Position numbers and translations under genes: made by a program
NCBI RefSeq assembly: GCF_029945535.1
Contig: NZ_JAQSCU010000006.1
Coordinates: 1 to 64,000 of the forward strand
DNA: 64,000 nt
Origin: Methylotenera sp.
Lineage (GTDB): Bacteria; Pseudomonadota; Gammaproteobacteria; Burkholderiales; Methylophilaceae
Reading direction: 5' to 3'
The notes under the pieces: generated by a model
Databases searched by the model: none
What the model was told of the DNA's origin: nothing
What the model saw: only the letters and a program-made list of their open reading frames with translations
Shown here: positions 1 to 8,900 of the stretch, piece after piece
Layout of the letters: the number at the start of each line of letters is the position of its first letter
How positions within the stretch are numbered: position 1 is the first letter of the stretch

Positions 1-505
1 ACCTGCCAGTTGTGATTAGTATCGCTGAAAACAGGATGGAGTGACTATATTGGGTCGAGAGCACTAGTTGAGTCGAAAATGAGGACTGTCTGCTTCGTTA
101 TTGATTGGAGACATTTGAATTCTTTGTGGATAATTCTTGATAATTATATCTGGCTCTTTTGAAATAATTCTAAATGGCTCATTTCATAGGAATACTCACA
201 CCTAAAACCAAAATTCAGCTTTATGCCAATATTTAGTATCAAAATTCAGGCTTATGGCAATAATCTAATTTTTATATGTCAATAATTTGAGTGTATCTAT
301 TTGATTTTAATAGGTAGGTAATTTAGCTATATGGAATTACCTACATTTTTTGTGCGATGAGGCATAAGCTGCGATTCGGCTAGCATAAGTTGAGTGTGGG
401 TCAAACCAAAATGCAAATGGCGGATCGAATTGAGATGCAATTCAACATTCCTTATAGCAAATAGTGATTAACCTGGTATTTCAGTATTTAGCGCAAGTTT
501 GCCGA
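1..505. other. Intergenic stretch without a recognisable gene
   Basis: I see no convincing reading frame here. The stretch holds an imperfect direct repeat (209-231 and 240-262, both beginning CAAAATTCAG, spaced 31 bp) and a hairpin followed by T residues at 314-351, listed separately. It could be the 3' flank of a gene lying left of the window. Confidence 0.5.
314..351 (+). terminator. Candidate intrinsic terminator
   Basis: GTAGGTAATT (314-323) is the exact reverse complement of AATTACCTAC (335-344), giving a 10-bp stem with an 11-nt loop, followed by ATTTTTT. This reads as a rightward Rho-independent terminator, although no gene ending just before it is visible, so it would serve a transcript entering from the left. 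The stem is AT-rich, so the call is moderate. Confidence 0.45.
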
Positions 506-1597
506 TTACGCATAATTGGCAATAAACTGCTCAATCTCATCATTTAATTCAACGTGCGCTGTTAAACCATTCACCCAGCGCTTTGGTATAGAACTTACAC
601 CCAATGCAGCACCAAGTATTGCGCCTAACACGGCTCCTCTATGGCAGTTATCGCCGCCAACATTGGTATTAGCAATTAGTGCACCTTCAAAATTATCATG
701 GTAGCGAGCGGCTAGATAGAGTACGGAAGGAAACGATTGGTCGATATAGCAGGCAGGGCTAAGTAAACCACCAATAACATCAATATCTGAGCTTTTGTTG
801 CGGCGAACATTCTGAATAACTTGAGCTGCTGGGAAACCAAGTTTGCTGGCAGCTGCGCAAGCAAGCTGTTCTGTATCTGGATTCACATCATTAAAAATAT
901 GAAACAGTAACTCACTGAGCTCAAGTGCGTGGCGTTCAAGCAAGGATGAACGATGCGTAAGACGTTGTTGCGTTAAAGCAGCTGCATTTGTCGTCGCTAA
1001 ATCACCATCACGTAAGGTAGACATAATGACTATCGGTAAGCTAACCAACCCACCCATTGAGGCTGTGTCATGTCCTTCTGCTCCTGCGCAGTTTTCGGGG
1101 GCGATGCCTTTTGCATAGTTTGCAAAAAAGTCACGATGGTAAGATTCTGCGTAAGTATCGTTGTGTCGGTCTGGCTCTGTCATAAAACGAATATATTCGT
1201 GCAAAAAATCTGTTGGGTCGTAATGGCCATTGGTAGTAAGGGAGCGCAACAATACGCGAGAGCACAATAAATTAAGGGTGTTATTCCCTGCTTGCATGCC
1301 TTGATGGTAATGGCGATTAGGTTGACCCCAATGATGTTTTTTTCCTTTCAGAATCACCTCACCAACAATATCTCCATCTTGCGAACCACGTCCCGCTTTT
1401 CCAGTATTCGCTAACGCCATAATAGAGTTTGGATGGTGCGCTTTAGGTGCCTGATAATCGCGTATCTGACCGAAATCTTGCCACAGTGCCGCGATGTTGT
1501 AATACCAATGCACAGGCATCGCCAATGCGTCGCCAACAAACATTCCCCACAGGGCACCTCGCATGCGGTCAGCTTTATTGAGTTGATTGGTACTCAT
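506..1597 (-). CDS. ADP-ribosylglycohydrolase family protein
   Basis: A 363-residue protein of the ADP-ribosylglycohydrolase (DraG/ARH, crystallin J1) family. These all-alpha enzymes typically use two Mg ions to remove ADP-ribose from modified targets. The N-terminal metal motif GMFVGDALAMP (about residues 18-28) is clear. The C-terminal motif reads NVGGDNCHRGA, where the classical enzymes have GGD(T/A)DT, so the second Asp of that motif is replaced by Cys. That marks a variant subfamily and makes ADP-ribose hydrolysis uncertain. There is no signal peptide, so it should be cytoplasmic. The ATG at 1597 is preceded by AGGATGAC, a good ribosome binding site. It stands alone with no related neighbour, and its substrate cannot be read from context. 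Confidence 0.8.
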   Translation of the reverse strand: MSTNQLNKADRMRGALWGMFVGDALAMPVHWYYNIAALWQDFGQIRDYQAPKAHHPNSIMALANTGKAGRGSQDGDIVGEVILKGKKHHWGQPNRHYHQGMQAGNNTLNLLCSRVLLRSLTTNGHYDPTDFLHEYIRFMTEPDRHNDTYAESYHRDFFANYAKGIAPENCAGAEGHDTASMGGLVSLPIVIMSTLRDGDLATTNAAALTQQRLTHRSSLLERHALELSELLFHIFNDVNPDTEQLACAAASKLGFPAAQVIQNVRRNKSSDIDVIGGLLSPACYIDQSFPSVLYLAARYHDNFEGALIANTNVGGDNCHRGAVLGAILGAALGVSSIPKRWVNGLTAHVELNDEIEQFIANYA

Positions 1598-2132
1598 GAT
1601 GTCATCCTATTAATTTAATATTTTGTAAACCAAATCAATAGTTGAGGCCACTATTTGTCGTTGAAGTTCAAACATCAGGCAAATCGAAAAGTACAGTTGA
1701 CTCTAGGCAATTTCGCTCACCTAGTTGTATAGCTTGGACACTTATTCTCCAAGCGTATTTTCCAAGAAGATTTGATCCCTTCGCTAGCTAATTTAATCGA
1801 TTATTTACAGGTTTTCTTGTAAGTAGGATGCATAGCCCTTCTTAAGCGTAGCAGACTTTGGTGAAGTTGGCGTATGACTAAATAATTCAATTTGAATTCT
1901 TGAGCTGGAGCAAACTCACTTAGCATTACACCAGCTTTTTCGTAGTTTGAAGTATGTCACTTAAGGGTAGGAAGTTTGAGTGATAAATGGCCGCTTTGAT
2001 ACTATTTAAATTTTTATTTTGTCAATGGCCGACTACCGGCAAGCACTTTGCAAATACCAATTCATACGCTTTGGTATATGCTGTCTTATTGGCACTTGCT
2101 TTTTGTACATGCCCTATTAAAGAGTCGTTTAT
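1598..2132. other. Gene-free spacer, 535 bp
   Basis: The spacer lies between two divergently transcribed genes and should hold their promoters. I found no strong sigma-70 box pair, hairpin or coding frame with a ribosome binding site in it. Confidence 0.5.
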
Positions 2133-2666
2133 ATGAAAAATATAATTCTGAAAACTATTATTATCTTCAGCCTGTTTACATTTTTAAATCAGGTCGGTTT
2201 TGCTGCTTCAAGTGCAAAAGTCATGGTCGTGGACTTTCCACTTAACGACCTCACAGACTTACCTAACCCACCAGAAGAGCTGGCGAGAATCGCCTATTTC
2301 AACGTCACTTTTAAACAGCAATTATCTGATGAAGGCATAGAGGTTATTCCAATGAGTGAACAGATTAAAGCGATATTGGCGGCGCAGTCTGCAACCTATC
2401 TGTTTGATCATACTGATATTGCTGCCAGCATGGCTGAAGATAGTGGTGCGGATTACATTATCGTAGGTGTGGCCATGAAGCCGACTTATCTATTTGTCTA
2501 TCCGAGGCTTTTGTTGGTGGATATAAAGACGAAGCGGAAGGCCTTTAGCGCTTACGTCCAGATGGAAGGTTCTTGGTTGGAAAAAGACACCACTGCAAGT
2601 AGCGCAAAAAACCTTGCAAACAAGGCCATTGTTGAACTAAAGAAATTGGCAGGACCTGCAAACTGA
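2133..2666 (+). CDS. Small secreted protein, DUF2380/DUF3280-like
   Basis: A 177-residue protein with a Sec signal peptide (basic MKNIILK, hydrophobic core, cleavage probably after GFAA near residue 25). The mature part resembles the DUF2380/DUF3280 group of periplasmic proteins: a beta strand AKVMVVDFPL at its start, an ARIAYFN helix, a central GADYIIVG strand and a C-terminal helix. Related proteins are common in methylotrophs and other proteobacteria, but no function is established. It sits alone between divergent and convergent neighbours, so context adds nothing. The family assignment is from memory of the sequence pattern and is moderate. Secretion is clear. Confidence 0.6.
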   Translation: MKNIILKTIIIFSLFTFLNQVGFAASSAKVMVVDFPLNDLTDLPNPPEELARIAYFNVTFKQQLSDEGIEVIPMSEQIKAILAAQSATYLFDHTDIAASMAEDSGADYIIVGVAMKPTYLFVYPRLLLVDIKTKRKAFSAYVQMEGSWLEKDTTASSAKNLANKAIVELKKLAGPAN

Positions 2667-2999
2667 TATGAATCAGGTCTGTTTGCATTACAGTTGCTTC
2701 GGATTGTAGACGCTGAGGTAGATATGCCGATATGGGCGACTCCATAAGTTAGTGCCGTCTGATATCAGGCTTCCAAAAAGCAGTCTTTTGACTTGAAAAC
2801 TTCGGGCCCAACAAACATTGGCAAAGATATAAACAAAATTGTTATCCACCACCAGTTCAAGCGTAATTTGTGGACACTAGACCGAAATTAAAACCAATAT
2901 CTAACTTAGCTTTGTAGACCAAGACCAGTCGACTGGTCTAGTTTGAAAACATAAAAGTGCACAAAATCACTAACCAGTAACTCCAAAAAACTCGATTGG
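2667..2999. other. Convergent intergenic region with an 18-bp palindrome
   Basis: This spacer lies between the converging ends of the small secreted protein gene and the histidine kinase gene. It contains the perfect palindrome AGACCAGTCGACTGGTCT (2932-2949). There is no T-tract beside it and no open frame in the stretch. Confidence 0.5.
2932..2949. promoter_or_regulatory. Perfect 18-bp palindrome, possible protein-binding site
   Basis: AGACCAGTC is directly followed by its own reverse complement GACTGGTCT. A palindrome with no loop is a poor RNA hairpin but a typical two-fold symmetric operator, of the kind bound by TetR-family dimers. It lies downstream of both flanking genes rather than in front of one, so its role is unclear. 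It could also be a small mobile repeat. Confidence 0.35.
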
Positions 3000-4949
3000 C
3001 TACATGTGTTGGATTGGTAAATATAAGGTAAAACTTGTACCCATGCTATTCGCATCCCATTTAACTTTAGCACCTATTGCTTCGGCGCGACGCATCTGAT
3101 TTGATAACCCTCTACCACCGCTCTTTAGGGCTGTATCAATATTGAAACCTTGACCGTTGTCTGTTATGGTCACTACAGCATAGCCATTTTCAACGCCAGT
3201 TACAGCGCGAATTTCTGTAGCAGGAGTATGTTTTATAATATTAGTAAACGCTTCCTGTAAAATTCTTAGAATATGAAGCGCCTTATTGGGATCAAGCCAG
3301 TCTAAAGGAGGCACGTCCTTAATCTCCCAGCGTAGCTTTATGCCAGAACTCTCTAACCTTGGCCCGATGCGGTAACGCAGTGTCGCCAGCAATAGCAGTA
3401 AATCTGCCTCCAATGGTTCCATTGAGTCTATTGCCAGTTTAAGGTCATCGATACAATCTTTAAGAATCTCACTGATAATAATTTCACTAATATTACCGTA
3501 CTCCACTACACGTAATGCACTAATGAGCGTTGATCCTAAACCATCGTGCATGTCTTGCATCATGCGCTGTCGCTCCTGCGCTAACATTTGGCGTTGTTCA
3601 ATTTCACGTAAGCGGTGATAGCTTTTCTGTAACTCCGCACTTTGTGCTTGTAGCAAGGTTTCTAAGTCATTGTTTTGCTGCTTAATAGTATTAGTTGCGC
3701 CAATATAGCGACGAAATAAAATAATCATGAAAATGAGGAAGGCGCTGATGTTGGTGTAGGGTCCAAGGTAAATACTTTCGATGCTTATATAGTTATTCAC
3801 CAATAACAAGTCATATATACCGAACATCATGCCTATCACTCCCCAGCCAGCCAGCATCAATCCATCGTTGGATTTGGATAGTCTTGAGTTTTTCCAGCCT
3901 ACTAGTGAGATAGATGTTCCCATAATAAGTAATAGAATGTATGCAGGCGAAGCAATTGCATAAGCGTTTTGCAAGATAGATGTAAGTGGTAGGGTAAGAA
4001 CTCCAAAACATAGCGTTATGACTGCAATAAGCCAACTTAACCAGCGTCGTGGACGACCATGCAAGTAGCTTAGGAATACATGTACTAATCCGACTAGCCA
4101 GAATAGTGAATTAATGGTCAGCCAGCTAAACCAAGCATCGGAAATGGGTAATGGTTCTGAGCCAAGAAAATAATGCATGCTCCGTAGATATGCCACCAAA
4201 GATACGCAAAAAAATAAGCCATACAACCACTCATTACGTTGTTTAATCCACACAAATAATGAAAAAATCCCGACAGCCAAAAAGGCTGCACTACTCATGA
4301 AAGGTAATTGAACTTGTAGTGCGTCACGCACATGATAACGCCAGCTTATTTCAGCAGCCTCACCCAGCCAGATGGATGAGATTCCTCCACCTGAACTGCG
4401 AGGTCGTTCAATACGAATAAATATCACCTTGGGTGTGGTGGTCCCCGCAGTTTCTTCTAATGGTATCCATAAGGGGATATTCCAGCCATTCCATCCCATA
4501 TTGGCGTGAGATTGATAAAGTATGTGGCTGTCCCCATAAACGGCAATTCGCCCATCGGTTTTCCAACGTGGGATATAGATAAATTGCGGGTGATTAGTAG
4601 ACGATAATTTAGGTACATGTAGGCGATACCAAGTCACAATGGTAGGCAAGTTGAGTAGGCCATCGTCTATTAACTTGGGGATTAGCGCAGGTATTAGGGC
4701 ATGCGGCAGGCTGACAGATTGCCACTTTCCATCAAAATCTACGTCATTTACCGTGTAAGGCGGTGGTTTATATCCGATTCCAGGGGTAGATAACATTTCT
4801 GCCGATGTGAAATGAAGCGGCTCAGCAGCGTGTGCAGATGATAAGTAAAGAATCATGCTCAGCACTAGCCCTTGGACTGTGAGCAATAACCATCGATGGT
4901 TCTTGTTGTGACTATATTGATCAGAGTTTGGAGCTACAGCCTCAATCAC
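3000..4949 (-). CDS. 7TM sensor histidine kinase, HisKA_3 type
   Basis: A 649-residue inner-membrane sensor kinase. A signal-like segment (about residues 20-42) is followed by an extracytoplasmic beta-sandwich region of about 150 residues, seven hydrophobic helices (about residues 210-410, 7TMR-DISM layout), a coiled coil (LETLLQAQSAELQKSYHRL) and a NarX/DegS-type transmitter. The phosphoacceptor motif is MMQDMHDGLGSTL. The ATPase shows QEAFTNIIKHT (N box), DNGQGF (G1) and GRGLSNQM (G2), so it looks active. Its start overlaps the end of the response regulator gene by 8 bp, so the two form an operon with the regulator first. The pair is divergent from the giant adhesin, a possible target. The ligand is unknown; DISM sensors often bind carbohydrates or other small molecules. 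Confidence 0.9.
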   Translation of the reverse strand: MIEAVAPNSDQYSHNKNHRWLLLTVQGLVLSMILYLSSAHAAEPLHFTSAEMLSTPGIGYKPPPYTVNDVDFDGKWQSVSLPHALIPALIPKLIDDGLLNLPTIVTWYRLHVPKLSSTNHPQFIYIPRWKTDGRIAVYGDSHILYQSHANMGWNGWNIPLWIPLEETAGTTTPKVIFIRIERPRSSGGGISSIWLGEAAEISWRYHVRDALQVQLPFMSSAAFLAVGIFSLFVWIKQRNEWLYGLFFCVSLVAYLRSMHYFLGSEPLPISDAWFSWLTINSLFWLVGLVHVFLSYLHGRPRRWLSWLIAVITLCFGVLTLPLTSILQNAYAIASPAYILLLIMGTSISLVGWKNSRLSKSNDGLMLAGWGVIGMMFGIYDLLLVNNYISIESIYLGPYTNISAFLIFMIILFRRYIGATNTIKQQNNDLETLLQAQSAELQKSYHRLREIEQRQMLAQERQRMMQDMHDGLGSTLISALRVVEYGNISEIIISEILKDCIDDLKLAIDSMEPLEADLLLLLATLRYRIGPRLESSGIKLRWEIKDVPPLDWLDPNKALHILRILQEAFTNIIKHTPATEIRAVTGVENGYAVVTITDNGQGFNIDTALKSGGRGLSNQMRRAEAIGAKVKWDANSMGTSFTLYLPIQHM

Positions 4950-5613
4950 TAAGTAAGCCCTGATTACGTGCTTTATAAATAGCTGCAGCTTTTGAGTTCA
5001 CTTCAAGCTTAATGTAAATTCGACGAATAAAAGTTAGCACAGTGTGACGTGAGACAGATATCAACGAAGCAATTTCATCAGATGTAAATCCTTTGGTGAT
5101 ATATTCCAGCACTTCTTGCTCACGAGCTGATAATGCTGCATGTTGTTTGGGATTAGCGGATGCTTGTTTAGGTGGGGTGTTATCCTGCCGAAAGCGCGTT
5201 AAAATCTGTCGCGCAATTAGCGGACTTATGGGACTACCACCTTGATACAAGCTGCGAATTTCAAAAATCATTCGCGAGGGTTCGCTATCTTTGAGTAAAT
5301 AGCCTGATGCGCCAGCTTCCAGTGATTGCATTACGTGTAGTTCATCGCCAAATACAGTGCTGACCATGATGTTGCATGAAGGGAATTTTTCATGCGCCTT
5401 GCTGATAATATCAATTCCAGAGCCGTCAGGTAGCCCCAGATCAACCAGTAGCACATCAATCGATGTCGTACTAAGTATGTGCAATCCTTGCGCACGAGTG
5501 CTGGCTATATTGGTTAATACCATGTCGGGGGCTAATTGCATCGCAGCTATCAGGGCATTCTGAAAATTAACATCATCTTCTACCAGCATCACGCGAATTG
5601 CAGGTTGTTGCAT
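4942..5613 (-). CDS. NarL/FixJ-family response regulator
   Basis: A 223-residue two-domain regulator. The receiver domain (residues 1-120) has the acidic pocket EDD (12-14), the phosphorylatable Asp58 in VDLGLPD, and the conserved Lys in LLKDSEPS. A linker leads to a LuxR/GerE helix-turn-helix (LSAREQEVLEYITKGFTSDE onward). I chose the ATG at 5613 because it is preceded by AAGGATTTT, a good ribosome binding site, and begins MQQPAIRVMLVEDD. An upstream in-frame start at 5673 would add 20 residues with no domain sense. It is the partner of the overlapping HisKA_3 kinase gene. Its DNA target is unknown; the short inverted repeat GTGCTAAGCAC at 5784-5794, between it and the adhesin, is a possible site. 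Confidence 0.9.
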   Translation of the reverse strand: MQQPAIRVMLVEDDVNFQNALIAAMQLAPDMVLTNIASTRAQGLHILSTTSIDVLLVDLGLPDGSGIDIISKAHEKFPSCNIMVSTVFGDELHVMQSLEAGASGYLLKDSEPSRMIFEIRSLYQGGSPISPLIARQILTRFRQDNTPPKQASANPKQHAALSAREQEVLEYITKGFTSDEIASLISVSRHTVLTFIRRIYIKLEVNSKAAAIYKARNQGLLSD

Positions 5614-5828
5614 AAAATCCTTAGGGATATTTTTTATTGACCGTCTAGTGCAAAGAGGCAAAAGGCCGAACACATGACGAATATTGCCACAATTTTCAAA
5701 TTACTTTGTCACTAGTTTGGGGGACATACAAATACTACTTCTGCGTTTATTATGGTATTAGTATGGCTATGAATGAATGTGCGGTGCTAAGCACTATAAA
5801 AGCATAAAGACTAAGCCTTATGAAATGT

Positions 5829-5915
5829 TAAATTAACATGCCAAACCTACTGTAAAGTAGGGACGGAAAGCCACGGGTCCTAAGGTGTTGAGGATAGCCA
5901 GGTTACGATTTGAAT
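5829..5915 (+). promoter_or_regulatory. Cyclic di-GMP-I (GEMM-I) riboswitch
   Basis: The core matches the GEMM-I consensus closely. GCCAAACC (5840-5847) leads into hairpin CCTACT-GTAA-AGTAGG, whose GNRA tetraloop is the one that docks in the P3 receptor. This is followed by GGGACGGAAAGCCACGGGTC, then a second stem (GTCCT/AGGAT) starting with the receptor-like CCTAAGG, then AGCCAGGTTACGA, which carries the C expected to contact one guanine of the ligand. One junction base differs from the usual GACGCAAAG (G for C). The outer P1 stem is not obvious by eye. It lies in the 5' leader of the giant adhesin gene, 55 nt before the ATG, on the same strand, so c-di-GMP should control adhesin expression. 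Confidence 0.9.
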
Positions 5916-5930
5916 GTAATCTGATTTATC

Positions 5931-5952
5931 TAGTCCGTGCATCTGCGGACTA
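5931..5952 (+). promoter_or_regulatory. Hairpin between riboswitch and adhesin ribosome binding site
   Basis: TAGTCCG (5931-5937) pairs perfectly with CGGACTA (5946-5952) across an 8-nt loop. There is no T-tract after it, so it is not an intrinsic terminator. It ends 7 nt before the AGGGG ribosome binding site (5960-5964) of the adhesin. This position suits an expression platform that changes access of the ribosome, but whether it is alternative to the riboswitch fold cannot be settled by eye. Confidence 0.5.
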
Positions 5953-5969
5953 TCATCATAGGGGTAGTT

Positions 5970-8900
5970 ATGAAGCGTTCCGTCCAAGGTTTTCTTTCTC
6001 GTCAGTATATGTGCGTTTTGCGTCGATGTGCTTGGGAGAATGCTTTATCATACTTCATCAACGCCACGATAGCCGTTTCTGGCACCGCTGCTTTTGCGGA
6101 TGGCATCACCACTGATGGCCGAACCCAGACACAACTCACCGTAAGCGGGAGTGTCACCGACATTACCACCAAGACTGTGCAAGGGGTTAATGCAATTAAC
6201 TCCTTCCATCGTTTTAATATTGGCAATGGTCAAACGGTTAACTTATACCTGCCGACTGGAACGGCTAATCTACTTAATCTAGTGCATGATGAACGGAGCT
6301 ATTTTGATGGCGTATTAAATGCGTATAAAGATGGCCGCATTGGCGGCAATGTTTATTTTCTAAATCCACATGGCATGGTAGTTGGCGCTGGTGGCGTGCT
6401 AAATGTCGGCAGTTTAATGATGGCGACACCTACAAGCCAATTTATGGATTCTCTTATTTCCCAATCTGGCGTGGTGAATGCTGGTGCCGTTAGTAATGCA
6501 CTTTTGGGATACATCCCATTAACAGACACTGGATTAATTCAGGTTAAAGGGCGCATCAATGCCGCAAATGCAGTAACGTTGTCCGCTGGAAGTGTTGCAG
6601 TTGATGCTGGGGCTAAAGTGGTTGCTGGGCAACAAGCACAGGCTAGTTTTGGTGACCTTGTTAATATTCAGGGCCTTGCAACGGCGTCTGGGGTAGAAGT
6701 TAAAAATGGCGTGATTAAAATTACCGCTAGCAATGACGTTAATGTGGCGGGGCAAGTGGCTACAGATGGCATAGCTGGTGCTAATGCAGGTACTGTCGAT
6801 ATTCATGCAGGTTCAAATATTACTCTTGCATCAGGTGCTGACATTAGCGCAAATGGTCAAGGTGCAGCTTCGTCTGGCGGGAATGTAAAGATCTATGCTG
6901 AAGGCGATGCCACGTTGGGAGTTGGCGCACACGTTTCCGCTAATGCAGGCAGCAGTGGAGATGGTGGCTTTGTAGAGTTTAGCGCAAAAACTACGGTGAA
7001 CATTACAGGTGGCCAGCTAAATGCTGGTGCACAAAATGGTAAGGCGGGTACTGTACTTATAGATCCTACTAATGTGAATTGGACTGGAAGCGGTTCCGAT
7101 GTTTTTTCTGATGGGACTAATTACCAGATACAAGCGACCAAGAGCATTGTGCTGGACAATGTGTTTATTTCTACGCGCAACTTGGCTGCTTCTGATAATA
7201 ATCGTGCTAATGCCATTTCAGCCGCTTCAGAAGGTAAGTCTGGTGACATTACGCTGAAGGCTACTAAAATTGAGCTAAAAAATGGCACTCATCTACTTGC
7301 CGAGGGTGACGCAAATTACTTAGGCGGAAAAGTAACCTTAGAAGCTCGTGACGAGTCAGTTTTACCTTCACTTGGCTGGGCAACGGCAACGGCTCAAATT
7401 GATATTAGCAATACCACTATTAAAGCCAATGAAGTGCTTATTGATGCTAAGTCTAATATTGATTCACAATTTGTCTACTCAAGCGAAGATCCTCTGGGTA
7501 GTACATTGAATGTGGCAACGGCTACAGCGCAGCAAATTGGTGGCTTCTTAGCATCCTTGGCTGGTGTAGAGTTAGTGGTGTCTGATGTCAATGCTAAAGC
7601 CTACGTCAATATCAACAGTGGCGCGAACATTGAAGCCAAGACAAGTGTTACCTTAACAGCTGAGAATGTGACCAAAGCAGGTATGGCAAAGCAATTGCCA
7701 AGTCCGGGCGTACAGTTTAATACGCCACTTGGTATAGGTGCACTTTGGGTGAGTGATCAATCTGATGCCAAAGTGACTGTTGGCTCAGGCGCAACGATTA
7801 AATCAGCAGATCTGACGGTGCGTGCTCATAACAATGCTTCATTAGAAGGCTCTATAGCTTCTGCAAACAATCAATCAGAAAACTCCAATTTCACAGCTAT
7901 TGCGGTGGGTATCACAAAAGCGGACGTTAAAGCCACTGCCAACGTAGCGAGTGGCGCAAATATTCAAGTATCAGGCAATTTAACAGTGGCTGCTACTAAT
8001 GTCGGGAGTTATAGTAATGAGGTGACTTCAGAGACTGGTCCTAATGGTCGTGCAGCAGCAGCAATTGCTTATTCAGATCATCAGTCTGGCGTGACAGCTT
8101 CACTGAATGCGAATGTTGGCGATGCGACCAAAGTTCAAGTGATAGCGATTAATGACGTATTAAAGGACCAAGCGGTTGCCTTGTCAAAGGTTGGTGGAGG
8201 CGCAATTGATTCTGTTGTTGCATCAGGCAAACGAAAAGTTGCCGCAATGATCGGAGCGGAGGATTTCTTTTGGGGTAAGTTAGGACTTTCTGTACTCAAG
8301 CCAGACAATAAGTCATCGCCTACACAACAGTCATTCCGCATTGGCGGTGCAATTGCCTATGATACTAGTACGCATAAAGCCTTAGCTGAGATTGGAGATG
8401 GGGCTGTTGTCCACGCAACAGACTCAGTTTCAGTATTATCACGTATTCGTGCTGAGGACATGAAGATTGCAGCCCAATCTGCTGCCATATCAACTTCTGC
8501 AAGCAAACCTTCGGCTAACGATACTGCCCGTGCGGCCTACTCTGTAGGATTGGCAATTGGCGATTACACACATGATGCAGTTTCTAGAGTTGGTGTAGAT
8601 GCAGATGTCACAGCGCCAAAAATAGCAGTTTACTCAGATACGATTCTTCCTATCCGAGATAGTTTGTTATTTGGCAGTAAAGCCGCAACTGATAACTGGA
8701 CACGCTGGGATGGGCTTGAGACCATTATGGGCGCGCTCAATAGCATTAGTAATATCACGGATGTGTTTAATGGTTTTTCGTCAGCTAAAAGTACATCTGA
8801 TGGATCTAACGGATCAATTAATCTATCAGGCTCAGTGAGTCTTCTAAGTTATACCGACAATAGCCGTGCAATTCTAGATAAAGGGGCAAAACTTAATGTG

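Noticed and set aside
5937-5969. GTG start of the adhesin at 5937
   Set aside because: It lies inside the leader hairpin and has no ribosome binding site; the ATG at 5970 has AGGGG at proper distance.
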